Below are positions 18,315-27,913 of a stretch of 64,000 nucleotides of DNA, piece by piece (the stretch's first letter is position 1; every line of letters starts with the position of its first letter). Location: contig NZ_FOZK01000001.1 of assembly GCF_900114435.1 (NCBI RefSeq), forward strand, positions 186,001 to 250,000. Reading direction: 5' to 3'. This DNA is from Halomicrobium zhouii (GTDB lineage Archaea > Halobacteriota > Halobacteria > Halobacteriales > Haloarculaceae). The position numbers and the translations under genes were made by a program. The notes beneath the pieces were generated by a model. It ran no database searches and was not told where the DNA came from. It worked only from the letters and a program-made list of their open reading frames with translations.

Positions 18315-18442
18315 ACGCGGCCACTCTCGATCGTCACGCTACGCAGTCTCTGCTTTCTCCGCTGTTCGCAGCGCTCCCCATCTTCTGGCCGGGCCAATCA
18401 CAGGCTCGCCGTCTCGCGGGTCGTTCCTCCACGCTCGACGAA

Positions 18443-18594
18443 AAGCCGGCCCGGGCTTCGGCTGCGCCAGCCTACTGCTCGCGGCTGACGCCGCTCGCAT
18501 ATCGGTGGTTCCTCACTCCGCTCGGAACCACCCTACTCACGGTTCACTGCGTTCACCGTTCGTTATCTAGCAGGTCGCTCGCAGAGCGACCAGC
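18443..18594. repeat. Intergenic hairpin array abutting the dehydratase stop codon
   Basis: A run of hairpins with constant 11-nt loops: GGTGGTTCC/GGAACCACC arms around TCACTCCGCTC (18504-18532), ACGGT/ACCGT arms around TCACTGCGTTC (18539-18559), then GGTCGCTC...GAGCGACC (about 18573-18591) leading straight into CCTA, the reverse-strand TAG of the next gene. The same module order occurs at 34.88-34.98 kb. Probable transcription terminator or mobile palindrome family. The 18315-18442 stretch shows nothing else. Confidence 0.65.
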
Positions 18595-19788
18595 CTACGC
18601 CTCGTCCAGCAGCGTCTCGCCGTCGGCCACGAACTCGGCGACGGTGTCCAGATCCAGCGTCACGCCGAGGCCGGGGTCGTCGGACAGTGGGACGGCGCCG
18701 TCCTCGATGACCGAGTCCTCCTCGACGAACTCGGGCCAGTCCGGGTCGTCGCGGCCGTGCCACTCCAGGGCGAGGAAGTTCGGGATGGCGGCGCCGACGT
18801 GGGCGCCGGCGACCGTCCCGAGCGGCGAGGAGACGTTGTGGAGCGCGACGGGGATGTAGTAGTCCGAGGCGCTCCACGCCGTCCGCGCCGTCTCGAACAT
18901 CCCGCCGAACTTGGGCATGTCGGGCTGGAGGATGTCGACGGCCTGCTCCTCGATGAGCTGGCGGACGCCGTGGGTGCGGTAGAGGTTCTCGCCGGCACAG
19001 ATGGACGTCTCCGACGCCCTGGTGACCTCGCGCTGGACGTCGAGGTTCTCCGGCGGGACGACGTCCTCGAGCCACCAGACGTCGTACTCCTCGACGGCGT
19101 GGGCGAGCTTGGTCGCGCTCTCGCCGGCGTAGTTCCAGTGGCAGTCGAAGGCGACGTCGGCGTCGTGGCCGACGCGCTCGGTGACGGCCTCGACGACGCT
19201 CGCCTTGTAGTCGATGGCCTCGGCGTTGAGGTGGCGGTTGTGCCGGTCCTTCTCGTAGCGTTTGCTCGCGTCGAGGTCGAACTTGATCGCGTCGAACCCT
19301 TCGTCGACGACCACCTCGGCGGCGTCGGCGTAGCTCTCGGGCGCGTAGATGTCGACGTCGTGGGCGTCCCGGTCGGCCGGGTCGTGGGCGCCGCCGAGGT
19401 GAGCACCGGCGTGGCAGTCGACGTACACCCGCGGCGCGTCGCGGAACTTCCCGCCGAGTAGCTGGTAGGCCGGCTGGTCTTCGAGCTTGCCCGCCAGGTC
19501 GTGGAGCGCGACGTCGATGCCGGCGATGGCCGACACCGTCGTCCCCGCGAGCGACCCGGTCGCCGAGGTGTACTCGAACAGTTCGTGGACCAGCGGCCCG
19601 ATGTCGCGCGGGTCCTCGCCGAGCAGGCGGTCGCGGCACTCGCCCTCGACGATGTCGCCGACGCCGCCGCCCCAGTAGGCCTCGCCCGTGCCCGTCACGC
19701 CTGCGTCCGTATACACGCGGACGAACGTCCACGACCAGTCAGCGTCGACTTGCGTCGCCTGCACGTCCGTGATCTCGACGTCTTCCAT
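18595..19788 (-). CDS. Sugar-acid dehydratase, enolase superfamily (xylonate/arabinoate dehydratase-like)
   Basis: 397 residues, mandelate racemase/muconate lactonising family. Metal and catalytic positions are visible in AIKFDLD, DVAFDCHWNY, WWLEDVVPPEN, AGENLYR and VALHNVSSPLGT (catalytic His). It closely resembles, from memory, the Haloferax pentonate dehydratase of the oxidative pentose pathway, which removes water from xylonate or arabinoate. Substrate is uncertain because gluconate dehydratases are similar and no pentose-pathway neighbour is present. The ATG at 19788 is used; a TATA-like CATTAGCG lies about 28 nt upstream. Confidence 0.85.
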   Translation of the reverse strand: MEDVEITDVQATQVDADWSWTFVRVYTDAGVTGTGEAYWGGGVGDIVEGECRDRLLGEDPRDIGPLVHELFEYTSATGSLAGTTVSAIAGIDVALHDLAGKLEDQPAYQLLGGKFRDAPRVYVDCHAGAHLGGAHDPADRDAHDVDIYAPESYADAAEVVVDEGFDAIKFDLDASKRYEKDRHNRHLNAEAIDYKASVVEAVTERVGHDADVAFDCHWNYAGESATKLAHAVEEYDVWWLEDVVPPENLDVQREVTRASETSICAGENLYRTHGVRQLIEEQAVDILQPDMPKFGGMFETARTAWSASDYYIPVALHNVSSPLGTVAGAHVGAAIPNFLALEWHGRDDPDWPEFVEEDSVIEDGAVPLSDDPGLGVTLDLDTVAEFVADGETLLDEA

Positions 19789-20004
19789 GACTTCGGGTTT
19801 TCGGGGTACGCTAATGAAGCCCATGGCTACTGCCGGATCGATCGCAGGAACACCGACGGCGCCGAACCGTGGTCTAGCTGGTGCCTAAACCCGCGATATT
19901 CTCGGCCGTCGGTGACTGCGGACCGGGGACCGGTGACATCGACGTCACGTGGTCACAATCGTGTAGCAGAAAAGACACATACGGGGGCGCCGGAGTAGCA
20001 GTCG

Positions 20005-20916
20005 ATGACAGACACCCAGCGAATTCTCGTCACCGGTGCGACGGGGAACCAGGGCGGTGCGGTCGTCGACCACCTGCTCGCGGCCGAGCAGTCCTTCGAC
20101 GTCCGCGGTTTGACCAGGGACGCGGGCAGCGACGCCGCCGCGGCGCTCGAAGATCGCGGCGTGACGATGGTCGAGGGCGACCTCGACGACCCGGACTCCT
20201 TCCGGGCCCACGTCGCCGACGCGGACGCGGTGTTCGCCGTCACCAACTTCTGGACCCAGGGGTACGACGCTCAGGTCCAGCAGGGACAGAACCTCGCCGA
20301 CGTCGCCGCCGAGGAGGGCGTCGACCAGTTCGTCTTCAGCGGCGTCGGGAGCCACGAGCGCGACACCGGCGTCCCACACTTCGACTCGGCCTGGGACATC
20401 GAGCAGTACGCCCAGGACCTGGACTTCCCGATGACGGTGCTCCAGCCCGTCTTCTTCTTCGAGAACTTCGAGGCGTTCGCGGAGGACGTCGTCGAGGACG
20501 GTCAGGTCGCGCTCCCGCTCGCCGAGGGCGTCTCCCTGCAGATGGTCGGCGTCGACGACCTCGGTCACGCCGCCGCAGTCGCCTTCGCGAACCCCGACGA
20601 GTTCGTGGGCGAGCGATTCGAACTCGCCGGCGACGAGCTGACACTGGACGAGACGGCCGACGTGCTCTCCGAGGTCACCGGCGTCGACGTCGAGGCGGTC
20701 CACGTCCCCATCGAGGACGCCTACGACTCCTTCGGCGAGGAGTTCACCGTCATGTGCGAGTGGTTCAACGAGGTCGGCTACGACGCGGACGTCGACGCCC
20801 TCGAGGACCGTTTCGGCTTCGCCTTCACCGACCTGGAGACGTACCTCCGCGAGAACGGCTGGGCGGACAAGCAGGGGATGGCGTCGGTGCCCGGCTGGGT
20901 CAAGGCGATGCAGTAA
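20005..20916 (+). CDS. NmrA-family NAD(P)-binding protein
   Basis: 303 residues with an N-terminal Rossmann fold: ILVTGATGNQGG at 7-18 is the GxxGxxG dinucleotide loop of atypical short-chain dehydrogenases. The Ser-Tyr-Lys catalytic set of classical SDRs is not evident, which fits NmrA/HSCARG-like redox sensors or NAD(P)H-binding reductases. Cytoplasmic. It stands alone and diverges from the dehydratase, which may share the 19789-20004 promoter region. Confidence 0.88.
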   Translation: MTDTQRILVTGATGNQGGAVVDHLLAAEQSFDVRGLTRDAGSDAAAALEDRGVTMVEGDLDDPDSFRAHVADADAVFAVTNFWTQGYDAQVQQGQNLADVAAEEGVDQFVFSGVGSHERDTGVPHFDSAWDIEQYAQDLDFPMTVLQPVFFFENFEAFAEDVVEDGQVALPLAEGVSLQMVGVDDLGHAAAVAFANPDEFVGERFELAGDELTLDETADVLSEVTGVDVEAVHVPIEDAYDSFGEEFTVMCEWFNEVGYDADVDALEDRFGFAFTDLETYLRENGWADKQGMASVPGWVKAMQ

Positions 20917-20944
20917 GCGCCGCGCCCACTCCCACTCGACCGCA

Positions 20945-21397
20945 CTAGGCCTGCGATTCGTCGTACTGGCGCGCGATCAGTTCGATCCAGCCGAACTTCA
21001 GCCCCATCGAGGCCGCCAGCGCGACCGTCGCCCGGACCGGCTGTCGCCTGTAGGCGGCCAGCAGCGCGTAGCAAAACGTCGGCACGTTGGCGACGTTGAG
21101 CACGTTGGGCCAGCCGAGGTTCATCGTCGCGTTCCCCTCCGCGAGCCACCACCGCTCGGCCTCCACGGCGCGTTTCATCCAGCTCTCGGCCTCCGGGTCG
21201 GGGCGGCCGAACAGTACCGGATTGAGGGCCGTGAACGCCACGGCGAAGACGAACAGCCGCCAGCTCCGCCGGTAGAGCGCGAGGAGGAGCAGCGGTCCAG
21301 TGAGCGTCCGCGACCAGCCGCTCTTCGGATTCGAGTGTCGCGACCAGAACGCGTCTTCGAGGCAGTCCCGCAGGTCGCCCTCGGCAGTCCTCGTCAT
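20945..21397 (-). CDS. DUF6653-like membrane-associated protein
   Basis: 150 residues. After a polar N-terminus come weak hydrophobic segments (about 36-43 and 48-63), then the conserved-looking patch NPVLFGRPDPEAESWMKRAV and a region rich in Trp (ERWWLAEGNA), with two more hydrophobic stretches at the end. It resembles the DUF6653 family of haloarchaeal and actinobacterial proteins; function unknown. The ATG at 21397 is used; longer frames upstream look non-coding. Confidence 0.65.
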   Translation of the reverse strand: MTRTAEGDLRDCLEDAFWSRHSNPKSGWSRTLTGPLLLLALYRRSWRLFVFAVAFTALNPVLFGRPDPEAESWMKRAVEAERWWLAEGNATMNLGWPNVLNVANVPTFCYALLAAYRRQPVRATVALAASMGLKFGWIELIARQYDESQA

Positions 21398-21654
21398 ACC
21401 CGTACCTGTGCGCGCAGAGGTCAAAAACCTGCGCGACGCGGCGTCTCTCGCTTTCTCTCCGACGGGGATTGCGACGTCGCCCTGCACGATGACCGAACCG
21501 CTCACCTGCCCGCCAGTACGAACCAGATACGTACCCGTCGAATCCAAATAGCCTGCGTAAGCGACGCCCTCTATAGCGCCCGGAGACTCCGTCGAACCGA
21601 GGGACGACGTGCCGGTCGCGGAAAACGAACACGGCACCCGCTCCCCGTCCGACA

Positions 21655-22197
21655 ATGACACAGACGCAGTTCGCCCACCCGAAATCCAACAGAACTGACT
21701 TCGACATCGGCCTCGTCTTCGCGGACCAGCGCACCGGCGACCTCCGGAAGGTCGTCTACGCCGACGACCGCGTGGTGCTCGTCCGGGACGAGACGGCCCA
21801 CTCGACGCTCGTTCCACGCGAGGCGTTCGTCGCCGAGCTCGACGCCCGCTACCGCCGGCGTCCGGCGGCGGACCCCGACGTCGCCGGCGGGCCGTTCGAA
21901 CGGTTGCAGGACCTGCTCGCCGAGTACGAGCGCCAGGACGGCCGTAAAGCCGAGCACAAGGCCGACGCCCTTCGCGAGGCACTCGGTCGGGTCGAAAATC
22001 CCGACGACGACGAACCGGTCTCCCCGGAGGTCCCCTTCGAAGCCGTCGACGGCATCGGTCCCTCGACGGCGGCGAAGCTCCGGTCCCGGGGGTTCGTCAC
22101 CGAAGCGGACGTCAGGACGGCCTCGGACGACGCCCTGCTCGGCGTGGCCGGCGTCGGTCCGGCGAACCTGACCGCGATACGCGAGTTCGTCGACTGA
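21655..22197 (+). CDS. Helix-hairpin-helix protein
   Basis: 180 residues. The C-terminal 60 residues hold two helix-hairpin-helix motifs, DGIGPSTAAKLRSRGF and GVAGVGPANLTAIREF, the pattern of RuvA/ComEA-type non-specific DNA binding. The N-terminal 100 residues form a separate small domain (beginning TDFDIGLVFADQRTGDLRKV) that I do not recognise. Likely a DNA-associated accessory protein. No operon partner. Confidence 0.8.
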   Translation: MTQTQFAHPKSNRTDFDIGLVFADQRTGDLRKVVYADDRVVLVRDETAHSTLVPREAFVAELDARYRRRPAADPDVAGGPFERLQDLLAEYERQDGRKAEHKADALREALGRVENPDDDEPVSPEVPFEAVDGIGPSTAAKLRSRGFVTEADVRTASDDALLGVAGVGPANLTAIREFVD

Positions 22198-22576
22198 GGT
22201 ACCACCGACGGCGGTAATCCACCGTTTTTTCGTGACCTGCAGACGGACGTCGAGTAACCCCCGGTTACGGTGTTCGATCGCCCGTTCCGTTCTCGGCGCG
22301 ACGGTCGAGCGGTGCCGCCTCCGCCGATTCTCCGCCCGGGCGACGGAACGCACTCCTGGTGCCGACGCGACCAGATTCGCCGCTCGCGAATGTCTCGCCC
22401 TTTCCGGTGAAGCGATTCATCCTCCGGGAATACGCCGCGGTTACGCCGGGCCGGTACCAGGTTACTCCAATCTGGATACCAGTCCTCTCTGGATTCCTAC
22501 CGACTGGTCGCGGCATACGTACGACGATAAAGAATTAGGAGGACCCCTTAACCCCGAAAGCGCCGTTCAGTGGAGT
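22198..22576. other. Intergenic region upstream of double DUF7344 gene
   Basis: About 380 bases. The frame running in from 22232 is not credible coding. A TATA-like ATAAAGAATTA around 22527-22537 lies about 40-50 nt before the ATG at 22577. Nothing else is recognised. Confidence 0.45.
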
Positions 22577-23257
22577 ATGGAATCAGAGAGCGTTCACGCA
22601 CGTTCGAACCGGACGAATCCGGTCCTCGTCGCCCTGGCCTCCGCACGCCGCCGGATCGCACTCGCCGCACTCGTCGACGAACCAGGCCCCGTCTCCGTCG
22701 GGGTCCTCGCGAAGCGCGTCGCCGACGACCGGGACGCCGCGTCGACCGACGTGACCGACGACCGACGCGAACACGTCGCCCTCGTCCACCACGAACTGCC
22801 GAAACTCGACGCGACCGGCCTCGTCGAGTGGGACCGCGACGCCGACACCGTCGCGGCCGCCGACCACCCCGCGCTCGATAGTCCGCAGGTCCGTCGCGTC
22901 CTGGCGGCGCCCGAGGCGGAGTGGGACGACGTCCTGGAGTGTCTGGCCCACGACCGCCGCCGGACAGCCCTCTCCATCGTCGTCGACCACGGCGGCGCCA
23001 TCGGCCGCCGGAACCTCGCACGGCGGACCCTCGCCCGCGAGCGGGACGCCCCGACGTCGTCGCTCTCGGCGAACGACGTCGACGAGGTGCTCGCGTCGCT
23101 GTACCACGTTCACCTGCCGAAACTCCGCGACGCCGGACTCGTCGTCGACGACGGCCTCGAGACGGTCCGGTACGCCGACCACCCGGACCTGGACGAGGAG
23201 TCGCTGACGCTCGACGCCAGCCAGGGCGCCGCACCGACGGCGCTCGTCTCACAGTAA
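22577..23257 (+). CDS. Tandem DUF7344 protein (two winged-helix-like domains)
   Basis: 226 residues made of two copies of the DUF7344 fold. The first has NPVLVALASARRRIALAALVDE and later HHELPKLDATGLVEWD; the second has DVLECLAHDRRRTALSIVVDHGG and YHVHLPKLRDAGLVVDD. A two-domain protein could bind DNA as a pseudodimer. No sensor domain is visible. It is a distant paralogue of the single-domain gene at 17982. The start is the only sensible ATG. Confidence 0.82.
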   Translation: MESESVHARSNRTNPVLVALASARRRIALAALVDEPGPVSVGVLAKRVADDRDAASTDVTDDRREHVALVHHELPKLDATGLVEWDRDADTVAAADHPALDSPQVRRVLAAPEAEWDDVLECLAHDRRRTALSIVVDHGGAIGRRNLARRTLARERDAPTSSLSANDVDEVLASLYHVHLPKLRDAGLVVDDGLETVRYADHPDLDEESLTLDASQGAAPTALVSQ

Positions 23258-23827
23258 CTCAGGGCCGACTAGACTTTCCGAGACGGAGCGCCCTGATCCG
23301 CCTTCTCGACTCTCTGCTCACAGAGTCTTCGCTTCGGCCGGCGCCTGCCGCTGCTCACGGCTCGCGTTGCTCGCCGCTCGCTTGTTTGACGTCCCATCGC
23401 TTCGCTCGGCGACGTCCTGCTCGCGTGTCGCTCACTTCGTTCGCTCCCGCTCGCAATACGCAGGCCCCTCGCTCCGCTCGGCGCCTGCCGCTGCTCACGG
23501 GTCACTCCGTTCCCCGTTCGCTCGTGAGATGGTTCCTCGCTCCGCTCGGAACCATCCTGCTCGCGTGTCGCTCACTTCGTTCGCTCCCGCTCGCAATACG
23601 CAGGCCCCTCGCTCCGCTCGGCGCCTGCCGCTGCTCACGGGTCACTCCGTTCCCCGTTCGCTCGTGAGATGGTTCCTCGCTCCGCTCGGAACCATCCTGC
23701 TCGCGTGTCGCTCACTTCGTTCGCTCCCGCTCGCAGTAAGACGGGCCGCTCACTGCGTTCGCGCCCCGTCCTTCCCCCGAACAATCTTGTATCCAGCACT
23801 CCCACCCTCACCAACGACGAATTTCCG
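23258..23827. repeat. Repeat array with a perfect 140-bp tandem duplication before leuS
   Basis: Bases 23415-23554 and 23555-23694 are identical 140-bp units, followed by 40 bp of a third unit to 23734. Each unit carries three hairpins with 11-nt loops: GCAGGC-type arms (23460-23488), ACGGG/CCCGT (23497-23517) and GATGGTTCC/GGAACCATC (23528-23556). A last hairpin, GACGGGCCGC...GCGCCCCGTC, sits at 23740-23770. The leuS promoter must lie in 23770-23827. Open frames across this region are repeat artefacts. Confidence 0.85.
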
Positions 23828-26515
23828 ATGACGGATCGCTACAACCACGCACAGGTCCGGGAGTACTGGCAACACGTCTGGGAACGGGAGGGGGTGTACG
23901 AACTCGACGAGGAGGCCGCGGATCCGACGTACGTCCTGGGGATGTTCCCCTACACGTCGGGGGCGCTCCACATGGGCCACGTCCGCAACTACGCCATCAC
24001 GGACGCCTACGCCCGCTACCGCCGGATGCAGGGCGACGACGTCCTCCACCCGATGGGGTGGGACGCCTTCGGCCTGCCGGCGGAGAACGCCGCCTACGAG
24101 CGCGACACCGACCCCGAGTCCTGGACCCGGAGCTGTATCGAGCGGATGCGCGAGGAACTGGAGACGATGGGCTTCGGCTACGACTGGTCCCGGGAGATCA
24201 CCACCTGCGACCCCGAGTACTACCGCTGGAACCAGTGGCTGTTCGGGCAACTGTACGACGAGGGACTGGTCGAGTACGAGGGCGCCGCCGTGAACTGGTG
24301 TCCCGACTGCGAGACGGTGCTGGCCGACGCGCAGGTCGTGACCGACGGCGAAGACGGCAGCCACGGCGGCAGCGGCGGCGAATCCCACGCGCACGTCGAG
24401 GGAACGTGCTGGCGTTGCGAGACGCCCGTCGAACGGCGCGAACTCGACCAGTGGTTCTTCGCGATCACGGACTACGCCGACGAACTCGTCGACGGCCTCG
24501 ACGACCTCGGCGGCTGGCCCGAGGGCGTCCGGGACAGCCAGCGCAACTGGATCGGCCGACGGGAGGGCGCCGAAATTTCCTTCGAGATTGCCGGCCACGG
24601 CGCGGTCGACGTGTTCACCACCCGGCCGGACACCGTCTTCGGCGCGACGTACCTGGCGGTCTCCCCGGGCCACGAACTGGCCGACGAACTCGCGAGTGAC
24701 GATTCTGCCGTCGCTGAATACGTAGACCGGGTGCGAAACGGGCCGGACGGTGCGGAGGGCGCCACCGACGACACCTCCGGTATCGAGACCGACGCTGTCG
24801 CCGTCCACCCACTCACGGGCGAGGAACTCCCCGTCTACGTCGCCGACTACGTCCTCGACGACGTGGGGACGGGCGCGGTCATGGGCGTGCCGGCCCACAA
24901 CCAGCGCGACCACGCCTTCGCGACGGCCCACGACCTGCCCATCGAGCAGGTGGTCGAACCTGTCGGGAGCGAGGCCGAAACGGCACGTCCCGACGAGCCG
25001 TTCACGGGGGAAGGGATGCTGACCGACAGCGGCGACTACGACGGCCTGGCCAGCGCCGCTGCGACCGAGCGACTTCTCGACGAGGACGCGTTCGAGGAAG
25101 CGACGACCTACCGCCTCCGGGACTGGCTCATCTCCCGGCAGCGCTACTGGGGGACGCCGATTCCGGTGGTCCACTGCGAGGAGTGCGGGCCTGTGCTGGT
25201 CCCGGAGGACGACCTCCCGGTCGAACTCCCCGAGTTCGTCCAGACGACCGGGAACCCGCTCGAGGCGGTCGAGGAGTGGAAGCGGGTCGACTGCCCCGAC
25301 TGCGGCGGCCCGGCCGAGCGCGAGACGGACACGATGGACACCTTCGTCGACTCCTCGTGGTACTACCTCCGGTATCTGAGTCCACACCTCGATTCGGCTC
25401 CCTTCGACCAGGGGAAAGCCGACGAGTGGCTCCCCGTCGACGTCTACGTCGGCGGCGAGGAACACGCCGTGCTCCACCTGCTGTACATCCGCTTTTTCGC
25501 CCGGGCGCTGGCCGACGCGGGTCTCCTCGACCGCCGGGAACCCGTCGACCGGCTCATCAACCAGGGGACGGTGCTCCACGGCGGCGAGAAGATGTCCAAG
25601 TCGAAGGGCAACGCCGTCGCGCCCCACGAGTACGGCGCCGAGACGACGCGACTGTTCGTCCTCTCGGCGGCCCACCCCCAGCAGGACTTCGAGTGGACGG
25701 TCAAGGACGTGCGGTCGGCCTACGACTTCCAGCAGGAGATCTACGGGATGGTCGCGGAGTACGCCGACGGTGCGAGGGGACGGACCGAGAAAGCGCCCCA
25801 CGACGCCTACCTCGAACGCGAAATCGACCGCACCGTCGCCGCCGTCACCGACGAGTACGAGCGATTCCGTTTCCACCAGGTCGTCGGCGAACTCCAGTCG
25901 TTCGCTCGCCTGCTCCGTCGCTACCGTTCCTACGACGAGCCCTACCGCTTCGCCTACAGTCGCGGTCTGCGGACGCTCGCGAAGCTGATCGCTCCGATCG
26001 CTCCCTACCTCGCCGAGGAGCTGTGGACGAAACTCGACGGTGATGGACTGATCGCCGCGGCCGACTGGCCCACTCCCCTGCAGGAGGTGGACGAGTACGC
26101 CCTGGAACGCGACCTGGTCCGGACGACGCTGGCCGACGTCCGCGACATCACCGACGTCGTCGACATCACCGACCCCGACCGGATCGAACTCGTCGTCGCC
26201 CAGCCCTGGAAGTACGACGCCTACGAGATCGCGCGCGCCGCCGACCCCGACGACGCCATCGTCGGGACGATCATGGAGGAGGATTCGATCCAGCAGCACG
26301 GCGACGCGGCGGCCGACTTCGCGAACTGGCTCGCCGCGGAGCAGGCCGGCCTCGAACCGGTGCTCGACGCCGAGCGGGAACACCGGATCATCGAGGAGGC
26401 CGCCTGGCTGTTCGCGGAGGAGTTCGACGCCGCCGTCGAGGTCCGCCGCGCCGCGGACGGCGACGACCTCGCGCCGAAGGCCCGACCGAACAAGCCCGCG
26501 ATCCACATCAGCTGA
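23828..26515 (+). CDS. leuS: Leucyl-tRNA synthetase, bacterial-type architecture
   Basis: Charges tRNA-Leu; class I synthetase, 895 residues. HMGH (48-51) is the HIGH motif and KMSKS is at 588-592. Between them are a zinc-type segment ([10 protein letters not shown]) and the CP1 editing domain (with [21 protein letters not shown]). The wording M-G-YDW-REI-T and the C-terminal KPAIHIS match the bacterial type of LeuRS, not the archaeal/eukaryotic one, implying an old bacterial origin. The ATG at 23828 starts the conserved N-terminus; the frame open from 23669 is repeat sequence. Confidence 0.96.
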   Translation: MTDRYNHAQVREYWQHVWEREGVYELDEEAADPTYVLGMFPYTSGALHMGHVRNYAITDAYARYRRMQGDDVLHPMGWDAFGLPAENAAYERDTDPESWTRSCIERMREELETMGFGYDWSREITTCDPEYYRWNQWLFGQLYDEGLVEYEGAAVNWCPDCETVLADAQVVTDGEDGSHGGSGGESHAHVEGTCWRCETPVERRELDQWFFAITDYADELVDGLDDLGGWPEGVRDSQRNWIGRREGAEISFEIAGHGAVDVFTTRPDTVFGATYLAVSPGHELADELASDDSAVAEYVDRVRNGPDGAEGATDDTSGIETDAVAVHPLTGEELPVYVADYVLDDVGTGAVMGVPAHNQRDHAFATAHDLPIEQVVEPVGSEAETARPDEPFTGEGMLTDSGDYDGLASAAATERLLDEDAFEEATTYRLRDWLISRQRYWGTPIPVVHCEECGPVLVPEDDLPVELPEFVQTTGNPLEAVEEWKRVDCPDCGGPAERETDTMDTFVDSSWYYLRYLSPHLDSAPFDQGKADEWLPVDVYVGGEEHAVLHLLYIRFFARALADAGLLDRREPVDRLINQGTVLHGGEKMSKSKGNAVAPHEYGAETTRLFVLSAAHPQQDFEWTVKDVRSAYDFQQEIYGMVAEYADGARGRTEKAPHDAYLEREIDRTVAAVTDEYERFRFHQVVGELQSFARLLRRYRSYDEPYRFAYSRGLRTLAKLIAPIAPYLAEELWTKLDGDGLIAAADWPTPLQEVDEYALERDLVRTTLADVRDITDVVDITDPDRIELVVAQPWKYDAYEIARAADPDDAIVGTIMEEDSIQQHGDAAADFANWLAAEQAGLEPVLDAEREHRIIEEAAWLFAEEFDAAVEVRRAADGDDLAPKARPNKPAIHIS

Positions 26516-26574
26516 CGGGCCCATCGCTCCCGGAAAACCCCGTGACCGGACGGGTGCCAGCAGCTGTCACTGTG

Positions 26575-26583
26575 GTTATAAGT
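26575..26583 (+). promoter_or_regulatory. TATA box of the 26607 gene
   Basis: GTTATAAGT is centred about 28 nt before the ATG at 26607, as expected for a leaderless haloarchaeal promoter. Confidence 0.6.
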
Positions 26584-26606
26584 GGCTTGCGACCCATATC
26601 GCTACC

Positions 26607-26885
26607 ATGGCATTCGACAACGTCACGTTCTTCGAGGTCAACCTGCCCAACGAAGTGTTCAGCAGCGATCGTACCGGCGAAACCGACGTCGAGCACGTCG
26701 ACGTCGAAGCGGACGACGATTCGGACCAGTCCGGGGGCTCCAAGGGGAAACTGTTCCTCGTCGCGCTCGTGCTCGCCGGTGTCGCCGTCGCAGTCCAGCG
26801 ATTCCGTTCCGGCGGCGACGACGACGAGGAGATCGAGATGGCCTACGAGGAACCCGGCGTCGAAGTCGAGCGCACCGAGCCCTGA
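26607..26885 (+). CDS. Single-pass membrane protein, acidic, unknown
   Basis: 92 residues: a polar N-terminus starting MAFDNVTFFEVNLPNEVFSS, an acidic stretch, one hydrophobic helix (about residues 48-64) and a very acidic C-terminal tail. No enzymatic motif. The good promoter and typical codon use argue that it is a real gene. It lies between leuS and a thioesterase. Family and role unknown. Confidence 0.72.
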   Translation: MAFDNVTFFEVNLPNEVFSSDRTGETDVEHVDVEADDDSDQSGGSKGKLFLVALVLAGVAVAVQRFRSGGDDDEEIEMAYEEPGVEVERTEP

Positions 26886-26930
26886 CCGGCCAGCCGCTGC
26901 CTTTTTTCGCGTCTCTCCCCAACCTCGCAC

Positions 26931-27368
26931 ATGCCCGCGCTCGAGGACACCCACATCGTCAACCGCCACCGCGTCCAGCCCAACCACGCCAACAACTACG
27001 AGTCGGCCCACGGCGGAATCGTGATGAAGTGGATGGACGAGATCGGCGCGATGTCGGCGATGCGCTTCGCCGGCGAGGCCTGCGTCACCGCGGCCACGGA
27101 CGGCCTGGAGTTCAAGCGACCGATCCCCGTCGGCGACACCGCCCTCGTCGAGGCGTACGTCTACGACGCCGGCCGGACGAGCGTGAACGTCCGCGTCCGC
27201 GCCGCCCGGGAGAACCCCCACACCGGTGAGACCGAGTCCACGACCGACTCGCACTTCGTCTTCGTCGCCATCCGGGACGGGAAACCGACGCCGGTCCCCG
27301 AGGAACTCACCGTCGAAACCGAGGCGGGAGAGCGCCTCCGTGCCGAAGCCCTGGAGGGCTCTCAGTAG
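26931..27368 (+). CDS. Acyl-CoA thioesterase, hotdog fold
   Basis: 145 residues. The N-terminal NHANNYESAHGGIVMKWMDE is the hotdog helix region with the catalytic Asn/Asp-type residues of the BFIT/YciA-like acyl-CoA thioesterases, and the strand region SVNVRVRAARENPHTGE fits. It would hydrolyse acyl-CoA to free acid and CoA in the cytoplasm; chain-length preference cannot be told. It converges on the DUF123 gene, whose stop is only 3 nt away. Confidence 0.9.
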   Translation: MPALEDTHIVNRHRVQPNHANNYESAHGGIVMKWMDEIGAMSAMRFAGEACVTAATDGLEFKRPIPVGDTALVEAYVYDAGRTSVNVRVRAARENPHTGETESTTDSHFVFVAIRDGKPTPVPEELTVETEAGERLRAEALEGSQ

Positions 27369-27371
27369 TCC

Positions 27372-27794
27372 TCAATCTCGTTGCTCGCGCGCGTCACGGT
27401 GGGCACGCTCGACGGACTCGACGAGCAGGTCCCGTTTCTCGCGGTAGACGAGGTGCGATTCACAGCCACAGTCCGAGGCCCCGAAGGCGGCCACCCGCTC
27501 GCCGTCGATCCGGGCGGCGATGGCACACTCCGCGTCGACGTCTGCCGTCTTCACCGCGGCGTCCAGTCGCGTGGCCGGGTCGCCGAGCAGGTAGTCGACG
27601 TGCCAGTGCCGGACGTCGCGCTCGCCGCTGGCCACCTCGCGGTGGCGGTCGACCCGACTGAACCCGCCCGGGCCGAACGCGCTCCCGACGTAGGCGTACC
27701 AGCCCACGGGAAGGGAGACGGCGCCGAGCGCACCGACCTCGACGGCGTCGCTCGCGGTTCGTTCGACGACGAGCGTGTACGTTCCGGCCGCCAT
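27372..27794 (-). CDS. DUF123 (GIY-YIG-like) protein
   Basis: 140 residues. YTLVVE near the N-terminus and GWYAYVGSAFGPGG form the GIY-YIG-like core of DUF123, a domain often fused to or neighbouring endonuclease III; RVDRHRE and HWHVDYLL follow as in the family. A Cys-rich DCGCESHLVY segment lies near the end. Probably a nuclease or DNA-repair accessory, but this is not shown for the free-standing form. ATG at 27794 chosen; a longer frame to 27881 is low quality. Confidence 0.82.
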   Translation of the reverse strand: MAAGTYTLVVERTASDAVEVGALGAVSLPVGWYAYVGSAFGPGGFSRVDRHREVASGERDVRHWHVDYLLGDPATRLDAAVKTADVDAECAIAARIDGERVAAFGASDCGCESHLVYREKRDLLVESVERAHRDAREQRD

Positions 27795-27913
27795 CGGTTC
27801 TGTCCAACCTTCGCTCGCGGCCAGTCTATGCGTTCCGGCTCCGTCCGTGACGGAGGCCGCTGTTCCCGACCCGGTCCCCACGTTTCATGTATGCTGCACT
27901 ACATAGTGTCCGT

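Noticed and set aside
23258-23827. Possible CRISPR array before leuS
   Set aside because: Units are 140 bp and identical throughout, with no unique spacers and no cas genes.
23750-26524. 924-codon antisense frame over leuS
   Set aside because: Mirror of leuS codon bias; no family resemblance.
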